The notes under the pieces are model-generated. The model did no database searches and had not been told where the DNA came from. It saw nothing but the letters and a program-made list of their open reading frames with translations. Shown here piece after piece: positions 17,648 to 27,463 of a DNA stretch of 64,000 bases (its first letter is position 1; each line of letters starts with the position of its first letter). The position numbers and the translations under genes were made by a program. The stretch is taken from NCBI RefSeq assembly GCF_018100785.1, contig NZ_JAGJEC010000001.1, positions 1,178,001 through 1,242,000 on the forward strand, given 5' to 3'. This DNA comes from Maribacter sp. MMG018. GTDB lineage: Bacteria > Bacteroidota > Bacteroidia > Flavobacteriales > Flavobacteriaceae.

Positions 17648-20600
17648 TTGTACTTAAACTGTCATACATATTACAGCCTTCGCTACGGAACCTTTTCCGA
17701 AAAGGAGCTCTTGCAGCTGGCCCGTGAAAATGAGGTGACACAGTTGGCATTGACCGATATAAACAATACGTCGGCCTGCCTTAATTTTGTGCGTTTGGCC
17801 CCGAATTACGGGGTCAGGCCCATTCTGGGCATCGATTTTCGAAATGGTGCCGAACCCTGTTTTATCGGTATTGCCAAAAACAATGAAGGCTACCTCGAAC
17901 TGAACGATTTTCTGTCGGAACACTTGTACGAAGGAAAGAAGTTTCCGGTGGTGGCGCCCAAGTTCAAACATGCCTATGTGGTATACCCCTTTGAGATGGT
18001 ACTGCTCAACGAGATGTCGGTCTTTAAGGAAAACGAATACATTGGTATATCGATCGCCGACCTGCGAAAATTGCCTTTTTCGAGATTGTCCGGGTTAAAG
18101 GATAAGTTGGTGGTGCAACAGCCCGTAACCTTTCGCAACAAAAGCGATTTCAATGCACACCGCCTGCTGCGGGCCATCGACAACAATGTGCTGCTCAGCA
18201 AGCTGGACAAAAGCGAGGAGGCGAATGAGGACGAAAAGATGTTCCCCATAGGTAATTTGGCCGCGGCCTTTTCGGAGCATGCCCATATCTTGGAGAATAC
18301 CGAACGGTTGATGAATTCGTGCAGCATCTATTTTGATTTTTCTTCGGATAGGGAGCCCCAAAACTTGAAAACCTATCTAGGTACGAAGGAGGCGGATGAG
18401 GCCTTGCTGGAAAAGCTCTGCCAAGAAGGCTTGTCTTACCGGTATCCCGAAGGCGGGCCGGGTATCATGGAGCGCTTGCACAAAGAGCTGGAACTGATCA
18501 AGACCATGGGCTTTGTTTCGTATTTCCTCATTAATTGGGATATCGTTTCCGAAGCCCGAAGAAGAGGGTTTTTCTACGTAGGCCGCGGTAGCGGGGCCAA
18601 TAGCATCGTGGCCTATCTATTGCGTATTACCGATGTGGACCCAATGGAGCTGGACCTGTATTTTGAACGGTTTATCAATTTATATCGGGTGAATCCCCCT
18701 GATTTTGATATCGATTTTTCGCATCGCGACCGTCCCGAGATGACGAAATATATCTTTGAACGCTTTGATCATGTGGCCCTATTGGGAACCTATGTCACCT
18801 TTAAGGAGAAAGGGGTGGTCCGCGAATTGGGCAAGGTGTTCGGGTTGCCAAAAAGTGAGATCGACCTGCTTTCGGAGGGCAGGTACGATCCCCAAAAGCT
18901 CGATGAGATCTCTCGGTTGGTGTTGAAATACGGTCGCTTGATCAACGGTATGCCCAACTATCTGAGCATTCATGCAGGGGGTATTTTGATCAGTGAAAAA
19001 CCACTTCACTGGTTTGCCGCTACCCACCTTCCGCCCAAAGGGTTTCCGACCGTTCAGTTCGATATGGTAATCGCAGAGGATGCAGGACTCTATAAATTTG
19101 ACATCCTTGGACAGCGCGGACTCGCCAAAATACGGGAGGCGGTGGATATTATCGGCTACAACCGACCCGATGAAATAAACTCGTTCGATATTCATGATGT
19201 GCGTAGGTTTAAGACCGATCGGTCAGTGAACGCGTTGATAAAGAGTGCGCAGTGCATGGGCTGTTTTTATGTGGAATCGCCCGCCATGCGGATGCTTTTA
19301 AAGAAATTGGAGGTCGATAATTACCTCGGTTTGGTGGCGGCGAGTTCCATTATTAGGCCGGGTGTCGCCAAAAGTGGTATGATGCGGGAGTATATTTTAA
19401 GGCACCGCGACAAGGGTAGGGCAAAAGAAAGGGCGCACCCAGTTATGCTCAATATTATGCCCGAGACCTATGGGGTCATGGTCTACCAAGAAGACGTAAT
19501 TAAAGTGGCCCACCATTTTGCGGACCTTAGTTTGGGGGAGGCCGATGTACTGCGACGTGGGATGAGCGGTAAGTTCCGCTCCCGCGAAGAGTTTGAAAAA
19601 GTACGGTTGAAGTTTATAGACAACTGCCGAAAAAAGGGAGAGCCCGATAGTATTATCTTCGAGGTCTGGGAGCAGATCGCCAGCTTTGCCGGCTATGCCT
19701 TTGCCAAGGGGCATTCCGCATCCTATGCGGTCGAGAGCTACCAGACCTTGTTCTTACGGGCCCGTTTTCCGTTGGAGTATATGGTGGCCGTGCTCAATAA
19801 CGGAGGCGGATTTTACCGTCCCGAGTTTTATGTGCACGAGGCACGGATGTTGGGTGGCGTTATACATCCGCCCTGTATTAACAGAAGCTTTAATGCCAAT
19901 GTAATCTATGGGAAGGATATTTTTCTGGGCTTTGGCTATCTGCGCGATCTGGAGCACAGGGTGTCGGAACGTATCATAAGGGAAAGGAAGGCTGGAGGAC
20001 ATTTTTCCTCCCTCGAGGACTTTCTCGATCGGGTAATGATTTCCATTGAACAAATTAGCATCCTGATTCGTATAGATGCCTTTCGGTTTACAGGGGCGAA
20101 CAAACACCAATTGTTGTGGAAAGCGCATTTGTTCCTCAATAAAAACGCAAAAATCGACCACCCCAAGCTGTTTCCGCCCAAGCGGCAGAACTTTAAGATT
20201 CCCCAAATGCACACCACAGACCTAGAGGAGGCCTTTACCCAATTGGAACTTTTGGGTTTTTGCTTGTGCAGTCCGTTTGAACTGTTGGCCGAACCGCCCA
20301 AGAACCAGCGTTGTGCAAATGACCTGGAGCGGTTCCTGAACCGCTATATCGATATCTATGGCTATTTGGTCACCGTTAAGAATACCCGTACACACAATGG
20401 TAAACGCATGCATTTTGCCACCTTGATAGACCAACAGGGCAAGGTGTTCGATGTAGTGCTGTTTCCACCTGTAGCGGCCAAATATAGTTTTAGGGGGAAA
20501 GGGATTTACAGGTTTTACGGTAAGGTAGTGAGCGAATTCGGGTTTTTGAGTATCGAGGCCATCAAGATGCAAAAACAAGATTATGTGCAAGATCCCCGCT

Positions 20601-20704
20601 ATGCCGATATGAAAACGAGTGCCAAGGTTTTTATAGACAATAAAGCGGATGCTTCTCGATTAAGTTCCAATTCGGAATTGGAAAATACCGATGTAGAATC
20701 GTGA
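17648..20704 (+). CDS. dnaE2: Error-prone DNA polymerase III alpha subunit, DnaE2 type
   Basis: A 1018-aa C-family polymerase starting at a TTG codon: the frame contains a stop at 17624-17626 and no ATG before the conserved N-terminus YLNCHTYYSLRYGTFS. An N-terminal PHP domain (to about residue 230) has partly lost the canonical metal ligands. The catalytic palm shows GRGSGANS near 313 and PDFDIDF near 350-356, with downstream FAKGHSASYAVESYQ motif. The C-terminal region has an OB-fold (LVTVKNTRTHNGKRMHFATL). It acts with the Y-family polymerase in mutagenic repair. Confidence 0.9.
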   Translation: MYLNCHTYYSLRYGTFSEKELLQLARENEVTQLALTDINNTSACLNFVRLAPNYGVRPILGIDFRNGAEPCFIGIAKNNEGYLELNDFLSEHLYEGKKFPVVAPKFKHAYVVYPFEMVLLNEMSVFKENEYIGISIADLRKLPFSRLSGLKDKLVVQQPVTFRNKSDFNAHRLLRAIDNNVLLSKLDKSEEANEDEKMFPIGNLAAAFSEHAHILENTERLMNSCSIYFDFSSDREPQNLKTYLGTKEADEALLEKLCQEGLSYRYPEGGPGIMERLHKELELIKTMGFVSYFLINWDIVSEARRRGFFYVGRGSGANSIVAYLLRITDVDPMELDLYFERFINLYRVNPPDFDIDFSHRDRPEMTKYIFERFDHVALLGTYVTFKEKGVVRELGKVFGLPKSEIDLLSEGRYDPQKLDEISRLVLKYGRLINGMPNYLSIHAGGILISEKPLHWFAATHLPPKGFPTVQFDMVIAEDAGLYKFDILGQRGLAKIREAVDIIGYNRPDEINSFDIHDVRRFKTDRSVNALIKSAQCMGCFYVESPAMRMLLKKLEVDNYLGLVAASSIIRPGVAKSGMMREYILRHRDKGRAKERAHPVMLNIMPETYGVMVYQEDVIKVAHHFADLSLGEADVLRRGMSGKFRSREEFEKVRLKFIDNCRKKGEPDSIIFEVWEQIASFAGYAFAKGHSASYAVESYQTLFLRARFPLEYMVAVLNNGGGFYRPEFYVHEARMLGGVIHPPCINRSFNANVIYGKDIFLGFGYLRDLEHRVSERIIRERKAGGHFSSLEDFLDRVMISIEQISILIRIDAFRFTGANKHQLLWKAHLFLNKNAKIDHPKLFPPKRQNFKIPQMHTTDLEEAFTQLELLGFCLCSPFELLAEPPKNQRCANDLERFLNRYIDIYGYLVTVKNTRTHNGKRMHFATLIDQQGKVFDVVLFPPVAAKYSFRGKGIYRFYGKVVSEFGFLSIEAIKMQKQDYVQDPRYADMKTSAKVFIDNKADASRLSSNSELENTDVES

Positions 20705-21052
20705 ATCGAGTATCTTCTTAAATCTGTAATGGACAATTTATGGTATACCGATTTTTGGTATAAAACCATTTGTGAAAATAGGTATAATTAGAGCGCAAGT
20801 AGTTTTAAAATAGGAATAGAGGCTTCCTCCTTTTAAAAGATATCAATGTATTGTTTCTTAGTACAGAAATAATAGTAAAGAATAAATGGCAAATAGTAAT
20901 AAACACTTTCTCATAATCAATTTTGTTAAGATTGGGTTATTCTGATGTTGAATTTATATGGTTCTTTATGTTTTGTTAAATTTTTTCGGAAATCTGGATA
21001 TATATTCGATAAAGTGTTGTTTTTATGACCCTTTATCGGAAAGACGCAAAAA
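20705..21052. other. Intergenic region after dnaE2
   Basis: No gene seen. An imperfect inverted repeat at 20803-20838 (TTTTAAAA arms flanking AGGAA and TTCCT) could form a 3' hairpin for the dnaE2 transcript, but no T-run follows it. Two direct copies of TGGTATA lie near 20740-20763. Confidence 0.45.
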
Positions 21053-21082
21053 GAAAAAGCCTCCGATTTCTCGAAGGCTTTT
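21053..21082 (-). terminator. Intrinsic terminator of the RND efflux operon
   Basis: On the minus strand AAAAGCCTTCGA pairs with TCGGAGGCTTTT (one wobble) around a GAAA tetraloop, followed by a T-rich run, 25 nt after the stop of the outer-membrane factor gene. Confidence 0.85.
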
Positions 21083-21106
21083 GTGAGGGTAAAAAATGAG
21101 ATATGG

Positions 21107-22558
21107 CTAATTCCAACCTCCACCTAAAGCTTTATATATGTTCACCCTTGCGATTAATTGATCTCGTTTTGTTTCTACGAGCTCCATTTTTGACTCCAAA
21201 GCCTCTCGTTGGGTCAACAATACTTCTATATATTCTATTCTTGCCGATTTAAACAACTGCGTAGATAGATCTATAGATGCTGTAAGTGCTTCTACTTGAT
21301 CGGCCTTTAGGTCGTAGGTTTTTTTAAGGTTATCTATGTTAGATAATTGATTGGCTACTTCTATATAGCCTTTTAATATAGATTTTTCATACTCATACAC
21401 TGCCTGTATCTGCTTTGCATTGGCACTATTATAGGCGGCCTTAATGGCATTTCTGTTAATTAAGGGGCCTACGATATCTCCCACTGCCGAGTATAATAGT
21501 GATTCGGGTGTGCTGGTCAGGTATTTGGGTTTAAAAGCCTGTAACCCTACACCTGCTTTGATACCGACCGAAGGGTAAAAATTGGCCCTGGCCACTTTTA
21601 TATCCAACTTGGCAGCGGCCAACTCGTACTCGGCCTGTCTAATATCAGGGCGATTTTGCAATAGTTGAGAAGGTATACCCGCATATATGGGGTCGATGGT
21701 ATTCTCGATAAAATTATCGGAATTACGTTCTATATGCTTTGGGGTACTACCTATTAGAAAGTTGAGCTTGTTCTCTGTTTCAACGATTTCTTGTTGTACT
21801 TCAAATTTATGGCTCTGGTTTTTTAATACTTCGGCCTCGAATCTTCTAACGGCAAGTTCTGTAGCTCTTGCCGCTTGCTTTTGAAGTTTCACCATTTCGA
21901 GCGCGTTGGATTGAATTTCCAAATTTTGCTCAATAATGTTCAATTGGTTGTCCAACGCTAAAAGCTCGTAATAAGAATCGGCTATTTCTGCAATTAAACT
22001 GGTTACCATAAAGTTTTTACCCTCTATGGTGGACAAGTATTCGAGAACCGCCGCTTTTTTAGAGTTTCTTAGTTTTTTCCAAATATCGAGTTCCCAAGAA
22101 GCGGAAAGACCCACAGAGTAATCGGTTAATGGCTCTGGGAATTCTTCTCCGTCCTTTATATCCAGATTCTTCTCTACAGCACCGTTACGGGTATATTCCC
22201 CGACTTTTTCGACTTCTGCACCGGCCCCGTAATTAATAAAAGGCAGGTATTCTCCCGTTCTGGTCTTCACCTCGCTTTGCGCAATATCGATTTGTTGCAA
22301 CATGATGTTCAGTTCTTGGTTGTTTACCAAGGCGGTATCTATCAAGGCGATCAGATAGGGGTCGGAGAAAAAATCGCGCCATTTAACGGTTGCCGTATTG
22401 GTGGTGTCCGTTGATTGCGTCCGATAATTGTCCGGAAGATCTATATCCTCTTCTTTTAGTGTTTTTGTCGGCACACAAGAATAGAATATTCCGATTACCA
22501 GTATACAGACGACAATTGATTTTCGATTTTTTACGATATTTTTTATTTTCTTATTCAT
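21107..22558 (-). CDS. Outer-membrane efflux lipoprotein (OprM/TolC family)
   Basis: A 483-aa channel subunit with lipobox FYSC near residue 28. It shows the two tandem TolC-type repeats: helical hairpins around 60-300 and 300-480, including LPFINYGAGAEVEKVGEY, the LLQNRPDIRQAEYELAAAKLDIKVARANFYPS segment of the family (abbreviated here) and a terminal RDQLIARVNIYKALGG. Its start overlaps the end of the RND pump gene by 8 nt, and it is followed by a strong terminator. It exports whatever the pump captures; typical substrates are drugs, bile-like detergents or solvents. Confidence 0.9.
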   Translation of the reverse strand: MNKKIKNIVKNRKSIVVCILVIGIFYSCVPTKTLKEEDIDLPDNYRTQSTDTTNTATVKWRDFFSDPYLIALIDTALVNNQELNIMLQQIDIAQSEVKTRTGEYLPFINYGAGAEVEKVGEYTRNGAVEKNLDIKDGEEFPEPLTDYSVGLSASWELDIWKKLRNSKKAAVLEYLSTIEGKNFMVTSLIAEIADSYYELLALDNQLNIIEQNLEIQSNALEMVKLQKQAARATELAVRRFEAEVLKNQSHKFEVQQEIVETENKLNFLIGSTPKHIERNSDNFIENTIDPIYAGIPSQLLQNRPDIRQAEYELAAAKLDIKVARANFYPSVGIKAGVGLQAFKPKYLTSTPESLLYSAVGDIVGPLINRNAIKAAYNSANAKQIQAVYEYEKSILKGYIEVANQLSNIDNLKKTYDLKADQVEALTASIDLSTQLFKSARIEYIEVLLTQREALESKMELVETKRDQLIARVNIYKALGGGWN

Positions 22559-25500
22559 CGTCTTTTCTTTTGGTTAATTTTTTTAAGAGCTTTTTCATTT
22601 CAAGAAGAGCTTTAGCGGTTTTGCTTTCTCCTTCGCTATTTCGTATAAACTCTTCGGAGATAGGTTCTTGGTGCTCGTCTTTGATCAGGCTTCGCCCTTC
22701 TGCCATTTTACCAAAGATGTAGTATAGTCCTGGTATGACCAATACTCCGAAAATAGTACCGATAAGCATTCCTCCCAGGGCAGAACCGCCTATGGTCCTA
22801 TTTCCTATAGCTCCGGCACCGGTAGCGATTACCAATGGAACTAGACCGGCGATAAAAGCGAAAGAGGTCATAAGAATAGGTCGGAACCTTGCTTTTGAGC
22901 CTTCTATGGCAGCTTCAAGTATGGTAGCTCCCTTTCTGTGTTTTTGAACGGCAAATTCTACAATAAGTACGGCGTTCTTACCTAATAGACCTACCAACAT
23001 GATAATACCTATCTGGGCATATACATCGTTGGACAATCCCATCATTTTTAATAGTGCGAAAGAACCAAAGACCCCAACGGGTAATGATAGTATTACGGCA
23101 AAAGGCAATAGGAAACTTTCGTATTGTGCGGCAAGAACAAAATACACAAAGATCAATACGACCGCAAAAATGTAGATAGATTCGTTACCTCTACTGGCTT
23201 CGTCATAAGACAAACCTTCCCATGCAATATCGTATCCCCTTGGAAGCGATTGTTCGGCAACTTCCTGTATGGCCTTAATGGCATCTCCACTGGTATACCC
23301 CGGAGCCGGAAGACCACGGATGGCCGCCGAATTATATAGGTTGTACCTGGTTACCTCATTAGGGCCTAACTTTTTCTCCATTGTCATAAATGCGGAATAA
23401 GGTACCATTTCGCCCTCTTCATTTTTAACAAAGAGTTTTTCTAGGTCTGTAGGTAATGCCCTGTATTCTGGGGCAGACTGTGTATATACCTTAAAGAAAC
23501 GACCAAATCGTATAAAACCCTGCTCATAGGTACTACCGATCAAAATGTTCAGGTTTTCCATGGCCTTGCCAATAGAAACTCCTTTTTGCATGGCAATTTT
23601 GTTATTGATCTTTAAATCGTACTGAGGGTAGTTGGCCGAGAAGAAGGTAAACAATCCTGTTAATTCTTCTCTTTTGGACAAGTTTTCCATGAACTCGTTG
23701 TTAATTCTTTCGAATTCATGATAATCGGTACCATTGGTCTTGTCCAACAATCGCATAGAGAAACCACCCGAAGAACCAAAGCCAGGTACAGCGGGTGGCT
23801 CAAAGTATTCTATCACCGCTCCTAGGTCTTTTGTTTCCTCTTCCAGTTCTTCCATGATTTCATGAACAGAGTGTTGTCTTTCTGACCATGGTTTTAGGTT
23901 GATCAAACAAGTACCGGCATTAGAACCACGACCTTCGGTCATAATTTCATAACCTGCCAACGAAGAAACGGATTCAACACCCTCTGTTTCTTCGCATATT
24001 TTTTGCAATTTTCTAGCTACTTCGTTGGTACGCTCCAAAGTTGCTCCAGGAGGTGTTTGTATAATGGCATAGATCATCCCTTGATCTTCATTGGGTATAA
24101 AACCGGCCGGTAATACTTGGTTCGTAAAGAAAATACCTGCACAGAACGCTATTAAAATTCCGAAGGTGACCATTCTACGGGCCGCAATTTTATTAAGTAT
24201 GCCCACATACCCACCGGTAAGTCTTTCGAACCCTTTGTTGAACCAATCTATAAAACGATCAATAGGTGTTTTCTTTTTAGGCTTACCGTGATTGTTCTTT
24301 AACATCATGGCACAAAGAACAGGGGTAAGGGTCAAGGCAACCACGGCCGATATGACTATAGATCCCGCCATGGTTATAGAAAACTGTCGGTAGAAAACCC
24401 CGACCGGACCGGTCATGAACGAAACAGGGATAAATACCGATACCATAACAAGGGTTATGGCTATAATGGCACCACCGATCTCTTGTAGCACGGCTGCGGA
24501 AGCTTTGTAGGGCGTTAAATTTTCCTCTTCCATTTTTACGTGTACGGCCTCGACCACCACAATGGCGTTATCCACTACGATACCAATGGCCAAAACCAAG
24601 GCGAATAATGTAATCAGGTTTATGGACAGCCCAAATATCTGCATTACGAAAAATGCCCCTATCAATGAAACGGGTACCGCAATAATCGGTATAAGGGTGG
24701 AACGCCAATCACCAAGGAATAGAAACACTACAATGGCCACCAAAATAAAGGCGTCTCTAAGTGTATGCAATACTTGCTCTATAGAGGCATCCAGGAAATT
24801 GGATACATCATAGCTGATCTGAAAGTCTAGCCCTGGAGGCAAGTCCGTTTCCAGTTCGGCCAATTTGTCTTTCACGGCCGCGATCACATCACTACCGTTA
24901 CTGCCAAAGGTTTGCTTCAATACAATGGAAGCAGAGGGGTGACCATCTAAATTGGAATAGATGTCAAAGAATTCACTACCGAGTTCTACATCGGCGACAT
25001 CCGCTAGTTTAAGAATTTCTCCTTCTTCATTGGCACGTATAATAATATTCTCGTACTCCTCGGGCTCGTCATATCGGTCTTGGTAGGTAAGCACATATTC
25101 CAATGCCTGCGATTCTTTACCGGAACTTCTACCTATTCTACCCGGCCTCGCCAAGATACTCTGGTCTTCCATAGCTTCTAGCACCTCTTCGGCAGATACG
25201 TTATAGGCCCGCATACGGTCTGGTTTTAACCATACCCGCATGGCGTATTTACGGCTACCGAGAATCTTGGCACTTGCAATACCGTTTATTCGCTGTATCT
25301 CTGGAACTATTTTAGTGTATGCGTAGTTGTACAGAAACTTTTCATCATTATGGTTTTCTTTACTGTACAGGTTTACGTACATCAACATACTGGGCTGTAC
25401 GGGGGTAATAATGACCCCTTCTCTTTGTACGAGCTCGGGCAACAATGGCATTACTTGGTCTACCCTTGTCTTTACCCGTACCACGGCCTGGTTGGGGTCG

Positions 25501-25793
25501 GTGCCGGGCTCAAAGATGACACGTAAGGTTCCTTCACCTGCACTGGTCGCATCCGAAGCGATATATCTCATTCCCTGAACACCGTTAATGGCGGTCTCTA
25601 AGGGGATAAGGGTTGATTTTACCAAAACATCGGCGCTGGATCCTGGGTAGGCAATAAAAATATTTACTGTTGTTGGGGCAATTTGAGGAAACTGGGAAAT
25701 AGGTAATTGATTAATAGCCAGTAAACCTGTAAAAACGATTATGACCGAAATGACGATAGCCAATACCGGTCTATGTATAAATTTTTTGAACAT
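22551..25793 (-). CDS. RND multidrug-type efflux pump (AcrB/HAE1 family)
   Basis: A 1080-aa, 12-TM inner-membrane antiporter with two large periplasmic loops. N-terminal MFKKFIHRPVLAIVISVI, the PSMLMYVNLYSKEN porter segment and the TM4 motif GIVVDNAIVVVEAV are visible. In AcrB the TM4 pair is Asp-Asp; here the second Asp position is Asn. The TM10 lysine is kept in VGLLGKNAVLIVEFAV. A charged C-terminal tail of about 45 residues follows TM12. It is the middle gene of fusion protein-pump-channel order, the standard Bacteroidota arrangement. Confidence 0.92.
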   Translation of the reverse strand: MFKKFIHRPVLAIVISVIIVFTGLLAINQLPISQFPQIAPTTVNIFIAYPGSSADVLVKSTLIPLETAINGVQGMRYIASDATSAGEGTLRVIFEPGTDPNQAVVRVKTRVDQVMPLLPELVQREGVIITPVQPSMLMYVNLYSKENHNDEKFLYNYAYTKIVPEIQRINGIASAKILGSRKYAMRVWLKPDRMRAYNVSAEEVLEAMEDQSILARPGRIGRSSGKESQALEYVLTYQDRYDEPEEYENIIIRANEEGEILKLADVADVELGSEFFDIYSNLDGHPSASIVLKQTFGSNGSDVIAAVKDKLAELETDLPPGLDFQISYDVSNFLDASIEQVLHTLRDAFILVAIVVFLFLGDWRSTLIPIIAVPVSLIGAFFVMQIFGLSINLITLFALVLAIGIVVDNAIVVVEAVHVKMEEENLTPYKASAAVLQEIGGAIIAITLVMVSVFIPVSFMTGPVGVFYRQFSITMAGSIVISAVVALTLTPVLCAMMLKNNHGKPKKKTPIDRFIDWFNKGFERLTGGYVGILNKIAARRMVTFGILIAFCAGIFFTNQVLPAGFIPNEDQGMIYAIIQTPPGATLERTNEVARKLQKICEETEGVESVSSLAGYEIMTEGRGSNAGTCLINLKPWSERQHSVHEIMEELEEETKDLGAVIEYFEPPAVPGFGSSGGFSMRLLDKTNGTDYHEFERINNEFMENLSKREELTGLFTFFSANYPQYDLKINNKIAMQKGVSIGKAMENLNILIGSTYEQGFIRFGRFFKVYTQSAPEYRALPTDLEKLFVKNEEGEMVPYSAFMTMEKKLGPNEVTRYNLYNSAAIRGLPAPGYTSGDAIKAIQEVAEQSLPRGYDIAWEGLSYDEASRGNESIYIFAVVLIFVYFVLAAQYESFLLPFAVILSLPVGVFGSFALLKMMGLSNDVYAQIGIIMLVGLLGKNAVLIVEFAVQKHRKGATILEAAIEGSKARFRPILMTSFAFIAGLVPLVIATGAGAIGNRTIGGSALGGMLIGTIFGVLVIPGLYYIFGKMAEGRSLIKDEHQEPISEEFIRNSEGESKTAKALLEMKKLLKKLTKRKDDE

Positions 25794-25815
25794 ATCTTTT
25801 TAAGATTTGTGTTGA

Positions 25816-26898
25816 CTACTCAGTGTATAAGGCCAGCTGTGAAATAACAGTGTTGGGTTCCACAAAATCGGTGTTGATTTTTTCGTTGTCCTTTACCATC
25901 CGTATGCCTTCGAGTAATATTTGATCGTTCTCGGATAATCCTTTTTCAACTACAAAAAGATGAGGTAATTCTGCTCCTATGGTAACTTCACGTTGTCTAA
26001 CTACATTATCTTTATCCACGACAAAAACATACTTCTTGTTCAAGACTTCAAAAGTTGCTTTTTGGGGTATAAGCATGGCATTTTTAAAAGGTACGGTCAT
26101 AAGAACGCTGCCTGTTTCGCCATGTCTTAATATTCTATCTGGATTTGGAAAAGTGGCCCTAAAGGCGATATTACCGGTTTCGTGATTAAATTCTGCTTCT
26201 ATGGTCTCTACAACACCTTTTTGGTTAAATTCCTTGTTGTTGGCCAAAAGCAGGCCTACTTCTTTTTTGTTGTCCTTGTCGGTACTGGTAATGTAATCTA
26301 GGTATTCTGCTTCGGGTACATTGAAATATACCCACATTTTGCTGTTGTCGGATAGGGTGGTCAAAAGTTCTCCTTCGTCTAAAAGACTTCCTTCCCGTAC
26401 ATGCAAATGATCCATAATACCGTCAAAAGGCGCGCGTATATCTGTAAAACCTAGATGGGTCTTGGCAAGTGAAACTTCGGCCTTTGCCTTTTCTAAAGTG
26501 GCCTTGGCCAAAGAAAGTTCATTCTCCGATACCACGTTGCCATCGGCCAATAATTGGGTATTCTCGAATTCTATTTCGGCCATTTTGGCTTCTGCTTCTG
26601 CTTTTGAAAGGTCTGCTTGGTATACGTTTGGCATTATGTAGAACATTTTTTGCCCTTTCTTTACAGACTGGCCCTCGTCTACATATATTTCATTTAAGTA
26701 GCCTTTTTCCAAAGCTCGTACTTCTATGTGCCTTATGGCGTGTATCTGACAGACATAATCTTTGGTGATAGATGTGTCTTTTTTTATCGGTTTTGTCACC
26801 AAGAACTTTGTTTCGTCTTTGTGGTGTTCTTTTGTTTGGTTACAACTGGTTAGGCTTATCAATACGAATAAGCCCATAATCATGGGAACTTTCCTCAT
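25816..26898 (-). CDS. RND membrane-fusion lipoprotein (AcrA family)
   Basis: A 360-aa periplasmic adaptor with lipobox SLTSC near residue 19. It has the lipoyl half-motifs EIYVDEGQSVKKGQKMFYI (about 68-86) and FTDIRAPFDGIMDHLHVREG (about 150-170), a short alpha-hairpin between them, then the beta-barrel and MP domains (KATFEVLNKKYVFVV). It starts the efflux operon and lies 22 nt before the pump gene. The short hairpin fits adaptors that dock to OprM-like channels. Confidence 0.9.
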   Translation of the reverse strand: MRKVPMIMGLFVLISLTSCNQTKEHHKDETKFLVTKPIKKDTSITKDYVCQIHAIRHIEVRALEKGYLNEIYVDEGQSVKKGQKMFYIMPNVYQADLSKAEAEAKMAEIEFENTQLLADGNVVSENELSLAKATLEKAKAEVSLAKTHLGFTDIRAPFDGIMDHLHVREGSLLDEGELLTTLSDNSKMWVYFNVPEAEYLDYITSTDKDNKKEVGLLLANNKEFNQKGVVETIEAEFNHETGNIAFRATFPNPDRILRHGETGSVLMTVPFKNAMLIPQKATFEVLNKKYVFVVDKDNVVRQREVTIGAELPHLFVVEKGLSENDQILLEGIRMVKDNEKINTDFVEPNTVISQLALYTE

Positions 26899-27043
26899 AA
26901 TATTATATTTAGATAATTGGTTAAACTGAAAATGTTTGGGTAATACCTAGAAAGAATAGAAGGCACTACCGTATAGGCCTATTTCTTAGGTTTAATAATC
27001 GTCAAAGAGATACTGTGACGTTACAATAAAGGAGGGGTAAAGT

Positions 27044-27463
27044 CTATATTCTGAATATCTGAAATCTGATATGCCTACTATAAGGGATCGTAAATTTCAG
27101 TGCCTTAACACAGACTGATGATTTTTCAGTTAAAAGAGGAAGTAACCCTAAGGCCTGGGCATAAAAAAAAGCAATGGAAATATTGCTTAAAGTTTGTTTT
27201 TTTTGTGGAGGAGATATGATATGCTCTTCTTCTTTCTCTTCGTTCTCGCTGGCCTCTACGGCATGATGCTTATCGGATGAGGAAGGAGCATAGTCTATAT
27301 GGGTAAGTAATCCGGTCTCGTTAAAGAGATCGGTGTTTACGATAGTAGAAGATATTTCGTGAGAAGTCTCCTTTTTTATTTCCGTACTAAAATGAACAAA
27401 GAACAACCCGCACAAGAATGCGAGTACAATTGGTAATATCCGCTTGTTTGATATTTGCTTCAT
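27044..27463 (-). CDS. Small hypothetical membrane-associated protein
   Basis: About 139 aa from the ATG at 27463 (MKQISNKRILPIVLAFLCGLFFVHF), which gives a basic start followed by a TM or signal segment; a longer reading from 27547 adds a Cys/Phe-rich stretch and looks artificial. After the TM comes an acidic His/Glu region (HHAVEASENEEKEEEH, about 70-85) and a hydrophobic stretch near 100-115. It lies 145 nt upstream of the fusion-protein gene on the same strand. The His/acidic segment may bind metal, which would fit an efflux operon, but this is speculation. Confidence 0.5.
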   Translation of the reverse strand: MKQISNKRILPIVLAFLCGLFFVHFSTEIKKETSHEISSTIVNTDLFNETGLLTHIDYAPSSSDKHHAVEASENEEKEEEHIISPPQKKQTLSNISIAFFYAQALGLLPLLTEKSSVCVKALKFTIPYSRHIRFQIFRI

